The position numbers and the translations under genes were made by a program. This document shows, piece by piece, positions 9,272 through 17,530 of a stretch of DNA of 64,000 bases; position 1 is the stretch's first letter; each line of letters opens with the position of its first letter. The stretch covers positions 1 to 64,000 of the forward strand of contig NZ_CAKZHY010000172.1 of NCBI RefSeq assembly GCF_936928535.1, in the 5' to 3' direction. Origin of the DNA: an uncultured Bradyrhizobium sp. (GTDB taxonomy: Bacteria > Pseudomonadota > Alphaproteobacteria > Rhizobiales > Xanthobacteraceae). The notes under the pieces were generated by a model that was not told where the DNA came from, made no database searches, and saw nothing but the letters and a program-made list of their open reading frames with translations.

Positions 9272-9283
9272 GCAACTAATTGC
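9272..9283. promoter_or_regulatory. Shared motif, palindromic form, upstream of DUF971 gene
   Basis: GCAACTAATTGC has the form GCAA-N4-TTGC and contains the AACTAAT(C/T)G core. It lies 47 bases upstream of the DUF971 start codon, within the 208-base region shared with the divergent fpr gene. Confidence 0.45.
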
Positions 9284-9341
9284 CGGCGCGCGCGTGCTCG
9301 CACGGGCTTGTTGCCTGCTGTTCGATCGCCACTCGCGAAAT

Positions 9342-9368
9342 GTGAAACTAATCGACTGGGAATTTCAC
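9342..9368 (+). promoter_or_regulatory. Inverted repeat with shared motif upstream of fpr
   Basis: GTGAAA and TTTCAC flank a 15-base spacer. The shared 12-mer AACTAATCGACT occupies 9346-9357 and ends 75 bases before the fpr start codon, in the same orientation and at nearly the same distance as at the ABC operon. Confidence 0.5.
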
Positions 9369-9432
9369 TTACGAATTGCCGGACTCCGCTCTCTCCGAAA
9401 CCTTGTGCGCCATCGATGGCCAAGGAGAGACC

Positions 9433-10206
9433 ATGAGCGCATTTCAAAAGGAAACGGTTTTGTCGGTCAGGCACTGGACCGATAGCCTGTTCAGCTTCAC
9501 CGCGACGCGTGATCCCGGCTTCCGTTTCCAGAACGGTCAGTTCGCGATGATCGGCCTCGAGGTCAACGGCAAGCCGTTGATGCGCGCCTACAGCATGGCC
9601 AGCGCCAATCACGAGGAAGCGCTCGAATTCTTCTCGATCAAGGTGAAGGACGGACCGCTGACCTCGCGGCTGCAGAAGATCCGGGAAGGCGACATCATCC
9701 TGGTCGGCCGCAAGGCGACGGGTACGCTGATCACCGGCAATCTCATTCCCGGCAAGCGCCTGCTGCTGCTCTCGACCGGCACGGGCCTTGCGCCGTTCGC
9801 GAGCCTGATCAAGGACCCTGACGTCTACGAGAACTACGAGACCATCGTGCTCGCCCATGGCTGCCGCCAGGTCTCCGAACTGTCATATGGTGAACATCTC
9901 GTCGAAGGTCTGCGCGAGCACGAATTCTTCGGGCCGCTGATCCGCGACAAGCTGGTCTATTACCCGACGGTGACCCGCGAGCCGTTCCGCAATCGCGGTC
10001 GCATCACCGACCTGATCGCCTCCAACCAGCTGTTCGACGATATCGGGCAATCCGGCCTCGATATCGAGACGGATCGCATCATGCTGTGCGGGAGCCCTGG
10101 CATGCTCGATGAGCTGCACGCGATGTTCTCCGCTCGTGGCTTTGCCGAGGGCAATCACAGCCGGCCCGGCCATTTCGTCATCGAAAAGGCTTTCGTCGAG
10201 CGCTGA
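9433..10206 (+). CDS. fpr: Ferredoxin--NADP+ reductase
   Basis: A flavoenzyme of 257 residues moving electrons between NADPH and ferredoxin. The FAD motif RAYSMAS and the following block EEALEFFSIKVKDGPLTSRLQ are typical of bacterial subfamily I FprA. The nucleotide-binding motif is STGTGLAPFASLI, and VIEKAFVER closes the protein as in the family. ATG 9433 follows AAGGAGAGACC; 19 codons of open frame upstream are not coding. It is the first gene of the plus-strand arm with the AprA-like flavoprotein and AprB-like ferredoxin, so it may supply NADPH electrons to that ferredoxin. Confidence 0.93.
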   Translation: MSAFQKETVLSVRHWTDSLFSFTATRDPGFRFQNGQFAMIGLEVNGKPLMRAYSMASANHEEALEFFSIKVKDGPLTSRLQKIREGDIILVGRKATGTLITGNLIPGKRLLLLSTGTGLAPFASLIKDPDVYENYETIVLAHGCRQVSELSYGEHLVEGLREHEFFGPLIRDKLVYYPTVTREPFRNRGRITDLIASNQLFDDIGQSGLDIETDRIMLCGSPGMLDELHAMFSARGFAEGNHSRPGHFVIEKAFVER

Positions 10207-10220
10207 GGCGCAAATCGCGT

Positions 10221-10249
10221 CCCGGCGACAACTAATTGCTATCGCCGGG
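10221..10249. promoter_or_regulatory. Inverted repeat containing shared motif before aprA-like gene
   Basis: The arms CCCGGCGA and TCGCCGGG are perfect and flank a 13-base centre that contains CAACTAATTGC. The motif ends 70 bases before the AprA-like start codon. It could be a regulator site or a GC-rich stem-loop between fpr and the next gene; there is no T-run after it, which argues against a terminator. Confidence 0.45.
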
Positions 10250-10309
10250 CAGTCACCTGAACAAATCTGATGCAAAGGCGCCGGACACGCGGCGAACCAG
10301 GAGCAAGAG

Positions 10310-12052
10310 ATGGCACTAGATCAGATCGTCGACGGACTTTCGGAGGTTTCCTGCGACGTGCTCGTCATCGGCGGCGGCACGGCCGGCCCGATGGCGGCGC
10401 TGAAGGCGAAGCTGAAGAACCCGAAGGCGAACGTCGTCCTGCTCGAGAAGGCCAACGTCAAGCGCTCAGGCGCGATCTCGATGGGCATGGATGGGTTGAA
10501 CAACGCCGTCATTCCCGGCTACGCGACGCCGGAGCAGTACACCAAGGAAATCACCATCGCCAATGACGGCATCGTCGACCAGAAGGCGGTCTATAAATAC
10601 GCGCAGAACTGCTACAAGATCATCGAAGAGCTCGACAGCTTCGGCATCCGCTTCCTGAAGAACGAGAACGGCGACTACGCCGTCAAGAAGGTGCACCACA
10701 TCGGCACCTACGTGCTGCCGATGCCGAACGGCGAGACCGTGAAGAAGGCGCTGTACCGCCAGCTCCGCCGCGCTCGCATCCTGATCTCCAACCGCTACAT
10801 GGCGACGCGGCTGCTGAAATCGTCCGACGGCCGCATCGCCGGCGCGATCTCCGTCAACACCCGCACCGCCGAGATCCTGGTGATCAAGGCCAAGGCCGTG
10901 ATCCTCTGCATGGGCGCCGCCGGCCGACTTGGTCTGCCGACCTCCGGCTACATGTTCGGCACCTACGAGAACGCCGCCAATTCCGGTGACGGCTATTCCA
11001 TGGCCTATCACGCCGGCGCGGCGCTCGCGAACCTCGAATGCTACCAGATCAACCCGCTGATCAAGGACTACAACGGTCCGGCCTGCGCCTACGTCGCCGG
11101 TCCCTTCGGCGCGTTTACAGCGAACAACGAAGGCTCACGCTTCATCGAATGCGACTACTGGTCCGGCCAGATGATGCTGGAGTTCTACAATGAGCTCCTG
11201 TCAGGCAAAGGTCCCGTGTTCCTCCAGCTCAAGCACCTCCATCCGGACACCATCTCGGAGATCGAGTCCACGCTGCACAAGGTCGAGCGGCCGACGCGCG
11301 GCCTGTTCCAGCAGGGACGCGGGGTCGATTACCGTAACGACTCGATCGAGATGCACATTTCGGAGATCGGCTTTTGCTCCGGCCACAGCGCCTCCGGCGT
11401 GTTCGTTGACGATAATGCCCGCACCACCGTGCCGGGGCTCTACGCCGCCGGCGACATGGCAAGCGTGCCGCACAATTACATGCTCGGCGCCTTCACCAAC
11501 GGAGCGGTTGCCGGCACCGACGCGATGGAGTTCGCCGACAGCCACGACTTCGCAGAATTCGATGCGGCCGATGTCGCAAAGGAGCGCGATCGCGTGATGG
11601 CGCCGACCAGGCGCGAGGACGGCATTCCGCCGAACCAGGTCGAATACAAGACTCGCCGCCTCGTCAACGACTATCTCCAGCCGCCGAAGGTGACGCGCAA
11701 ATACGAGCTCGGCATGCGCCGCCTCGCCGAGACGCGCCAGGACATGCAGGAGCACATGATTGCGCGCAACGCGCACGAGCTGCTGCGCGCGCTCGAAGTA
11801 CAGTCGATCATGGACTGTGCGGACATGGCGGTGCACGCCTCGCTCTATCGGGAGGAGAGCCGCTGGGGTCTCTACCACTGGCGCACGGACTTCCCGGAGA
11901 AGGACAACGAGAACTGGTTCTGCCACACGCTGCTGAGCAAGCAGAACGGCAAGATGACCAGCGAGAAGCGCGCCGTCGAACCTTACGTCGTTCCGATCGC
12001 CGACGACGAGAAGGACCTCTACGACAAGCAGCGCATCCGCGCCACCGCCTGA
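10310..12052 (+). CDS. AprA-like FAD flavoprotein (APS reductase / fumarate reductase superfamily)
   Basis: A 580-residue flavoprotein related to the alpha subunit of dissimilatory adenylylsulfate reductase. An FAD motif lies at residues 18-30 (LVIGGGTAGPMAA). KRSGAISMGMDGLNN occupies the position of the AprA RSGA block. H359 sits in SGHSASGVFVDD, which resembles the conserved GSHSGCCG site of AprA rather than the fumarate reductase site. The late FAD motif is PGLYAAGDMAS. The first codon follows AGGAGCAAGAG. The next gene encodes a two-cluster ferredoxin like AprB. No sat, dsr or sox gene is near, so true APS reduction or sulfite oxidation is not supported; the substrate is unknown. Confidence 0.8.
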   Translation: MALDQIVDGLSEVSCDVLVIGGGTAGPMAALKAKLKNPKANVVLLEKANVKRSGAISMGMDGLNNAVIPGYATPEQYTKEITIANDGIVDQKAVYKYAQNCYKIIEELDSFGIRFLKNENGDYAVKKVHHIGTYVLPMPNGETVKKALYRQLRRARILISNRYMATRLLKSSDGRIAGAISVNTRTAEILVIKAKAVILCMGAAGRLGLPTSGYMFGTYENAANSGDGYSMAYHAGAALANLECYQINPLIKDYNGPACAYVAGPFGAFTANNEGSRFIECDYWSGQMMLEFYNELLSGKGPVFLQLKHLHPDTISEIESTLHKVERPTRGLFQQGRGVDYRNDSIEMHISEIGFCSGHSASGVFVDDNARTTVPGLYAAGDMASVPHNYMLGAFTNGAVAGTDAMEFADSHDFAEFDAADVAKERDRVMAPTRREDGIPPNQVEYKTRRLVNDYLQPPKVTRKYELGMRRLAETRQDMQEHMIARNAHELLRALEVQSIMDCADMAVHASLYREESRWGLYHWRTDFPEKDNENWFCHTLLSKQNGKMTSEKRAVEPYVVPIADDEKDLYDKQRIRATA

Positions 12053-12083
12053 TCCGCCGCAACAGAACAACAGGAGACATCAC

Positions 12084-12317
12084 ATGCCTCTCGCGTCCTA
12101 TCAGACATCGGTTCCGGTGGTCGTCGACGACGCCAAATGCATCGCCGACAAGGGCTGCACCGTCTGCGTCGACGTCTGCCCGCTCGACGTGCTGCGCATC
12201 AGCGACATGACCGGCAAGGCCTACATGGCCTATGACGAATGCTGGTACTGCATGCCCTGCGAAGCCGATTGCCCGACCGGTGCCGTCACCGTCAACATTC
12301 CGTATCTGTTGAGGTGA
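12084..12317 (+). CDS. AprB-like ferredoxin, two [4Fe-4S] clusters
   Basis: A 77-residue ferredoxin with eight cluster cysteines: C19, C25, C28, C32 (the first motif has a five-residue gap, CIADKGCTVCVDVCP) and C53, C56, C59, C63 (CWYCMPCEADCP). The first-motif spacing and the CWYC start of the second recall AprB of APS reductase. It ends soon after the second cluster, so it lacks the long C-terminal tail by which AprB wraps AprA. AGGAG precedes the start, and the following gene begins three bases after its stop. It probably carries electrons between Fpr and the AprA-like flavoprotein. Confidence 0.88.
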   Translation: MPLASYQTSVPVVVDDAKCIADKGCTVCVDVCPLDVLRISDMTGKAYMAYDECWYCMPCEADCPTGAVTVNIPYLLR

Positions 12318-12319
12318 CA

Positions 12320-13297
12320 ATGTCGAGCCCCTTCGAATCCTACGACGATCTGGAAGACGCCGACGAGCGGCTCCAGGCCGCAGATCCTGCCGAACGCCGC
12401 GTTGCCATCATCGCGCTCGGGCATTCCGGCGATCCCGCCGCCGTGGCGCATCTCGCCAACATGGTGGCCGATCCCGACGCCGGCGTGCGTCAGCAGGTGG
12501 CGATGGCGCTTGGCGAGTTCGACGGGCCGGAGGCGGCGAGCGCGCTGGTGAAGCTGCTGGTCGATCCGGAAAGGATCGTCGCGGCCGCCGCCGCCGACAG
12601 CATGGCAGAGTTCAAGGATCCCGCCTGCGCCGATGTGATCCTGCCGCTCGTCAAGCATGGCCACGCTTTCGTCCGCATAGGCGCGCTGCGTGCGCTCAAG
12701 GAATTGCGTCGCAAGGATACGCTCAAGCCGGCACTCGAAGCGCTGCAGGACTCCGATGCTGCCGTACGCGTGCAGGCGATCGGTGTGATCGGATTCCTCA
12801 AGCTGGAAGAATCGATTCCTGCATTGACTGCGCTGATCAACGATCCCGATGCGCATGTCCGGCGTGCCGCCGTGAGCGCGCTGGCGTTCTCGCAGATGAA
12901 GCCGGCGGCAGAGACGATCACGCGCGCGCTGAGAGACACGGACTGGATGGTGCGCGAGATGGCCGCGGAGACGCTCGGACTCAATGTCAACGGATCCATC
13001 GCCGCCGACCAGCTCGTTGGCGCGCTCGGCGACGAATTCTGGCAGGTGCGGTTGAAGGCGATCCGCAGCCTGGGCAGGATGAAGATCGAGCGCGCCGTGC
13101 GTCCAATCGGCAATTGCGTCAATCATGACCAGGCGAATTTGCGGAAAGAGGCGGCCGCTGCGCTTGGCGAGATCGCGCATCCCGACGGTGAGGCCTTCTT
13201 GGCCGTCATCGCCGACGATGCGGATCCTGATGTCCGCAAGAACGCACGCTGGGCGCTGCAGCAGATCGCGGCCCGCAAGGCGCGCGCAGGCGCATAA
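12320..13297 (+). CDS. HEAT-repeat protein
   Basis: A 325-residue all-helical protein made of about nine repeats of 31 residues (for example AVRVQAIGVIGFLKLEESIPALTALINDPDAHVRRAAVSALA). This is the PBS-lyase type of HEAT repeat, used for protein binding. There is no catalytic signature and no signal peptide. ATG 12320 follows GAGGTGAC that overlaps the ferredoxin stop; an open frame further upstream is a shadow. Its tight coupling to the AprB-like gene suggests a partner or assembly factor of the reductase. Confidence 0.85.
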   Translation: MSSPFESYDDLEDADERLQAADPAERRVAIIALGHSGDPAAVAHLANMVADPDAGVRQQVAMALGEFDGPEAASALVKLLVDPERIVAAAAADSMAEFKDPACADVILPLVKHGHAFVRIGALRALKELRRKDTLKPALEALQDSDAAVRVQAIGVIGFLKLEESIPALTALINDPDAHVRRAAVSALAFSQMKPAAETITRALRDTDWMVREMAAETLGLNVNGSIAADQLVGALGDEFWQVRLKAIRSLGRMKIERAVRPIGNCVNHDQANLRKEAAAALGEIAHPDGEAFLAVIADDADPDVRKNARWALQQIAARKARAGA

Positions 13298-13306
13298 GGA
13301 GGCGTG

Positions 13307-13355
13307 GGCAGGGGCATTGCAGCAGGGCATCCTGCCGCTCTGGACTTCCCCTGCC
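13307..13355 (+). terminator. Possible branched stem-loop terminator
   Basis: GGCAGGGG pairs with CCCCTGCC across an inner stem (GCAGG/CCTGC). GACGTTTATT follows. It lies just past the HEAT gene and probably separates it from the FAH-family gene. Confidence 0.35.
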
Positions 13356-13432
13356 AGACGTTTATTGGTCTTCGCCAATGGGATCGCTGCCTGTGAAAGC
13401 GGCCGATCCGAAAAACAGCGAGGACGCCGGCC

Positions 13433-14605
13433 ATGACGAATTTGACGGTTAAAGACCTTCTCCCCGAGGATGGAACGAAGGGAACGCTGGTCGGCCGTGT
13501 CTGGCTGCCGCAGGCGAACGGTCCGGCCGTGGTCGCGGTGCGCGCAGACGGCGTCTTCGACGTCACCGCGAAATTCCCGACCGTCAGCGCCCTCTGCGAG
13601 GAGGATAATCCGGTCAAGGCGCTCGGCGCGACCAAGGGCGAGCGCATTGGCGATCTCGGAGCCATCGTCGCCAACACGGCGCCTGATGGGCGCGATCCGA
13701 AGAAGCCCTGGCTGCTCGCGCCCGTCGACCTCCAGACGCTCAAGGCCGCAGGTGTCACCTTCGCGATCTCGATGCTGGAACGCGTGATCGAGGAGCGCGC
13801 CAAGGGCAATCCAGCCTCGGCCGAAGCAATCCGGAAAGAGGTGACGCGGCTGATCGGCGACGATCTCTCGAAGCTCAAGCCGGGCTCCGACCAGGCCATG
13901 CACTTGAAACAGGTGCTGATCGATCAGAACGCCTGGAGCCAATATCTCGAGGTCGGCATCGGCCCCGATGCCGAAGTCTTCACCAAGGCGCCGACCATGT
14001 CCTCGGTCGGGACCGGCATGGATGCCGGTCTGCATCCGAAGTCGACCTGGAACAATCCCGAGCCGGAGCTGGTGCTGTTCGTCTCCAGCCGCGGCAAGAT
14101 CGTTGGCGGCGCGCTCGGTAACGACGTGAACCTGCGCGACTTCGAGGGCCGCTCGGCGCTGCTGCTGTCGAAGGCCAAGGACAACAATGCGTCCTGTTCG
14201 ATCGGTCCGTTGCTGCGCCTGTTCGACGACACGTTTACGCTCGATGATGCACGCAAGCTGGACATCAGCCTGAACGTGACGGGGACGGACGGCTTTGTCC
14301 TCGACGGCCATTCATCGATCAGCAAGATCAGCCGTGACCCCACTGATCTCGTCGCGCAAACCATCGGCAAGGTGCATCAATATCCCGATGGTTTCGTGCT
14401 GTTCCTCGGCACGATGTTCGCGCCCGTGAAGGATCGCGACGCCCCGGGGCAGGGTTTTACGCACAAGCGCGATGACATCGTCACCATCGCCGCGCCTCAG
14501 CTCGGCAAGCTCGTCAACCGCATGCGGACCAGCGACGAGTGCGAGCCGTGGACCTTCGGTATCGGCGCGCTGATGAAGAACCTCGCGCAGCGGAAGTTGA
14601 TCTAG
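13433..14605 (+). CDS. Fumarylacetoacetate hydrolase family protein, probably sugar-acid catabolism
   Basis: A 390-residue protein whose C-terminal half has the FAH-family metal-site region (QYLEVGIGPDAEVFTKAP, later WNNPEPELVLFVSSRGKIVGGALGNDVNLRDFEG). Proteins of this length, often called AraD1-like, occur in sugar clusters, where relatives dehydrate 2-keto-3-deoxy sugar acids or hydrolyse diketo sugar acids. The neighbouring dehydrogenase, mutarotase and lactonase support such a role here, downstream of galactonate or arabinonate. The exact reaction cannot be read from sequence. It is transcribed just before the YtfQ importer operon, with a hairpin and a promoter region between them. Confidence 0.75.
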   Translation: MTNLTVKDLLPEDGTKGTLVGRVWLPQANGPAVVAVRADGVFDVTAKFPTVSALCEEDNPVKALGATKGERIGDLGAIVANTAPDGRDPKKPWLLAPVDLQTLKAAGVTFAISMLERVIEERAKGNPASAEAIRKEVTRLIGDDLSKLKPGSDQAMHLKQVLIDQNAWSQYLEVGIGPDAEVFTKAPTMSSVGTGMDAGLHPKSTWNNPEPELVLFVSSRGKIVGGALGNDVNLRDFEGRSALLLSKAKDNNASCSIGPLLRLFDDTFTLDDARKLDISLNVTGTDGFVLDGHSSISKISRDPTDLVAQTIGKVHQYPDGFVLFLGTMFAPVKDRDAPGQGFTHKRDDIVTIAAPQLGKLVNRMRTSDECEPWTFGIGALMKNLAQRKLI

Positions 14606-14658
14606 CCGCCGGCTCTTTCACCTCTCTTCAGTCATGGCCGGGCTTGTCCCGCCCGCGC

Positions 14659-14677
14659 CGCCGAAGCCGCTTCGGCG
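14659..14677 (+). terminator. Stem-loop after FAH-family gene
   Basis: CGCCGAAGC pairs perfectly with GCTTCGGCG around a single base. It lies 54 bases past the stop codon. There is no T-run directly after it, so it may be part of a dispersed repeat as well as a stop. Confidence 0.4.
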
Positions 14678-14770
14678 AGGTTGCGTCGCGCGCTCAACCA
14701 AAAGCAATTTTAGATTGTAGATAAACTAAAAATCTCTCTTCGCGAGCGGTTTCTGCGCATCCACGTCATT

Positions 14771-14805
14771 CGTCCGAATAGTCAAATAATATGACTATAC
14801 GGACG
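14771..14805. promoter_or_regulatory. Long palindromic operator upstream of ytfQ
   Basis: GTCCGAATAGTCA and TGACTATACGGAC are inverted copies with one mismatch, around the AT-only spacer AATAATA. The outer C and G also pair. It lies about 100 bases before the ytfQ start and is flanked by AT-rich promoter-like sequence at 14705-14735. Such a site suits a dimeric GntR/FadR repressor, and the operon encodes one. Confidence 0.6.
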
Positions 14806-14906
14806 CAAGCTTCCGTGAAATAGTCCCTCTCGCCGTCCTGAAGGCCGGCCTGAGGGTGTCATAATACCGTGGACGCCCCTGATAACACTTGGGAGACACA
14901 CGCCTC

Positions 14907-15872
14907 ATGACCTTCAAAGCCCTCTTTGCGGCCAGCGCCACGGCCGCGTTGTTGCTCGCGCTGCCGGCGAATGCCGCAGAGCTCACCGTCGGCTTCTCGC
15001 AGATCGGATCTGAATCCGGCTGGCGCGCGGCCGAGACCTCGGTCTCCAAGCAGGAGGCCACCAAGCGCAAGGTCAATCTCAAGATCGCCGACGCGCAGCA
15101 GAAGCAGGAGAACCAGATCAAGGCGATCCGGTCCTTCATCGCGCAGAACGTCGATGCGATCTTCCTCGCCCCCGTCGTCTCGACCGGCTGGGACGCGGTG
15201 CTGAAGGAAGCCAAGGAAGCCAAGATTCCGGTCGTGCTGCTCGACCGCGACATCGATCCCTCGGGCAAAGACCTCTATCTCACCGCCGTCACCTCGGACA
15301 GCGTCCACGAAGGCGAGGTCGCCGGCGACTGGCTGGCCAAGACTGTCGGGGAAAAGGCCTGCAACATTGTCGAATTGCAGGGCACGGTCGGCGCCAGCGT
15401 CGCTGCCAACCGCAAGAAAGGCTTCGACACCGCCATCGCCAAGCACGCCAACCTGAAGATTGTGCGCAGCCAGACCGGTGACTTCACCCGCGCCAAGGGC
15501 AAGGAAGTCATGGAGAGCTTCATCAAGGCCGAAGGCGGCGGCAAGAACATCTGCGCGGTCTACGCTCACAACGACGACATGATGGTCGGCGCGATCCAGG
15601 CCATGAAGGAAGCCGGCCTCAAGCCGGGCAAGGACATCCTCACGGTCTCGATCGACGCGGTTCCTGACATCTTCAAGGCGATGGTTGCCGGTGAGGCCAA
15701 TGCCACGGTCGAGCTGACGCCGAACATGGCTGGTCCGGCCTTCGACGCCGTTGCGGCCTTCAAGGAGAAGGGCACCGTTCCGCCGAAGTGGATCCAGACC
15801 GAGTCCAGGCTGCTCACGGCCACCGACAATCCGCAGAATGAATACGACAGCAAGAAGGGCCTCGGTTACTGA
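14907..15872 (+). CDS. ytfQ: Galactofuranose-type ABC substrate-binding protein
   Basis: A periplasmic sugar-binding protein of 321 residues. A signal peptide ends near residue 24 (LLLALPANAAE). The mature protein follows E. coli YtfQ closely from memory: LTVGFSQIGSESGWRAAET, QENQIKAIRSFIAQNVDAIFLAPVV, NIVELQGTVGASVA, QTGDFTRAKGKEVMESFIKAE and VYAHNDDMMVGAIQAMKEAGLKPGKDIL. YtfQ binds galactofuranose in E. coli. ATG 14907 is preferred to an upstream in-frame TTG. It begins an operon that continues with ytfR, ytfT and yjfF. Confidence 0.93.
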   Translation: MTFKALFAASATAALLLALPANAAELTVGFSQIGSESGWRAAETSVSKQEATKRKVNLKIADAQQKQENQIKAIRSFIAQNVDAIFLAPVVSTGWDAVLKEAKEAKIPVVLLDRDIDPSGKDLYLTAVTSDSVHEGEVAGDWLAKTVGEKACNIVELQGTVGASVAANRKKGFDTAIAKHANLKIVRSQTGDFTRAKGKEVMESFIKAEGGGKNICAVYAHNDDMMVGAIQAMKEAGLKPGKDILTVSIDAVPDIFKAMVAGEANATVELTPNMAGPAFDAVAAFKEKGTVPPKWIQTESRLLTATDNPQNEYDSKKGLGY

Positions 15873-15988
15873 GGCGGGCTTCTCGCCGGACCACGCCTTG
15901 TGGTCCGGCACCCCCTTCGCAATCGTTGCGCGAACGAATAGGCTGGGTATCCGCAGCATAAGCGGGCGCCGGTGGGAGTGACGTCGTT

Positions 15989-17530
15989 ATGGAGAACAGC
16001 CTTGATCCTGCTCCGCCCCTCCTGGAGGTGCGCGGGATCAGCAAGAGCTTTGGTGCGGTGCGCGCGTTGCAGGAGGTCGACTTCACGCTTCGCGCCGGCG
16101 AGATCCATGCGCTGCTCGGTGAGAACGGCGCCGGCAAATCCACGCTCATCAAGGTCGTCACCGGCGTGTTCCCGCGCGATGCCGGAGTTGTCAGGCTGGG
16201 CGGCGACGAGGTCGCGCCGCGTTCGGCCAAGGCGGCGCTCGATGCCGGCATTGCCACCGTCTACCAGGAAGTCAATCTGCTGCCGAACCTGTCGGTGGCA
16301 CAAAACCTGTTTCTCGACCGCCAGCCGATGCGCTTCGGCATCGTGCGCGAAGGCGAGATGCGCCGCCGTGCCAAAGCGTTGCTGACCGGGTTCGGTCTCG
16401 ACATCGATGTCGCCGCGCCGCTCGGCAATTATTCAGTCGCCATCCAGCATGTCACCGCGATCGCGCGCGCCGTCGATCTTTCCGCACGCGTGCTGATTCT
16501 GGATGAGCCGACCGCGAGCCTCGATCGTCACGAGGTCGAGATCCTCTTCGGCATCATGCGCCAGCTTGCCAAGCGCGGCATCGGCATTGTCTTCGTCAGC
16601 CATTTCCTCGATCAGGTCTACGAGATCTCCGATCGGATCACGGTGCTGCGCAACGGACGCCTGGTCGGCGAGCGCGAGACGGCCTCGCTGCAGCGGCTCG
16701 AGCTGATCCGGATGATGCTGGGGCGCGAGCTCGCCGAGACCACCAGCGCGCGGGCGGCGGCAAGCGACCGTCCGCCGCGCGAGGTCTGTGCGAGTTTCGA
16801 GAATTACGGCAAGGCCGGCTATGTCGCGCCATTCAATCTCGAGCTGCGCCATGGCGAGGTCGTCGGCCTCGCCGGTCTGCTCGGCTCGGGCCGCACCGAG
16901 ACGGCGCGGCTGGTGTTCGGCGCCGAGCGCTCCGATGACGGACAGGCAAGGGTGGAGGGTGCCCCCGTGCGACTGCAGTCGCCGCGCGACGGCGTACGCC
17001 ACGGCTTTGGCTATTGCCCGGAGGAGCGCAAGACCGACGGCATCGTCGCCGAACTCACCGTGCGGGAGAACATCGTGCTCGCGCTGCAAGCCAAGCGCGG
17101 ACTGCATCGGCCGCTGTCGCGCCGCGAGCAGGACGAGATCGCAAAACGCTACGTCAAGATGCTCGACATCCGTCCGCCCGATCCCGAGCGGCCCGTCGGC
17201 CTGCTCTCCGGCGGCAATCAGCAAAAGGCGCTGCTGGCGCGCTGGCTCGCGACGTCGCCCCGGCTCCTCGTGCTGGATGAACCTACGCGCGGCATCGACG
17301 TCGGCGCCCATGCCGAGATCATCCGACTGATCCGCGAGCTCTGCGACGACGGGCTCGCGCTGCTCGTGATCTCCTCCGAGCTCGACGAGATCGTGACCTA
17401 TTCCGATCGCGTGATCGTGCTGCGCGATCGCGCTCATGTCGAGGAGCTTGCGGGCGAGACTATCGACGTCACCAATATTCTCGCGGCCATCGCCGCCGAC
17501 GGCGCAGCGATGCAAGAGGCTCGGGCATGA
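15989..17530 (+). CDS. ytfR: Galactofuranose-type ABC transporter ATPase (two domains)
   Basis: A 513-residue sugar importer ATPase with two nucleotide-binding domains. Domain 1 has Walker A (GENGAGKST) and Walker B (VLILDEPTASL). Its signature region reads GNYSVAIQHVTAIARA, as in YtfR. Domain 2 has the degenerate P-loop GLLGSGRTE, then signature SGGNQQKALLARWL and Walker B LLVLDEPTRGIDVG. GGGAG precedes the start. It powers the YtfT/YjfF permease pair encoded next and overlaps ytfT by ATGA. Confidence 0.92.
   Translation: MENSLDPAPPLLEVRGISKSFGAVRALQEVDFTLRAGEIHALLGENGAGKSTLIKVVTGVFPRDAGVVRLGGDEVAPRSAKAALDAGIATVYQEVNLLPNLSVAQNLFLDRQPMRFGIVREGEMRRRAKALLTGFGLDIDVAAPLGNYSVAIQHVTAIARAVDLSARVLILDEPTASLDRHEVEILFGIMRQLAKRGIGIVFVSHFLDQVYEISDRITVLRNGRLVGERETASLQRLELIRMMLGRELAETTSARAAASDRPPREVCASFENYGKAGYVAPFNLELRHGEVVGLAGLLGSGRTETARLVFGAERSDDGQARVEGAPVRLQSPRDGVRHGFGYCPEERKTDGIVAELTVRENIVLALQAKRGLHRPLSRREQDEIAKRYVKMLDIRPPDPERPVGLLSGGNQQKALLARWLATSPRLLVLDEPTRGIDVGAHAEIIRLIRELCDDGLALLVISSELDEIVTYSDRVIVLRDRAHVEELAGETIDVTNILAAIAADGAAMQEARA

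Noticed and set aside
10310..12317. True dissimilatory APS reductase
   Set aside because: No sat, dsr, qmo or sox genes are present, AprB lacks its tail, and several AprA blocks differ.
12230..14311. A 693-codon open frame on the minus strand across the HEAT and FAH genes
   Set aside because: It is antisense to two well-supported genes and has the Arg/Ala/His-rich composition typical of high-GC shadow frames.
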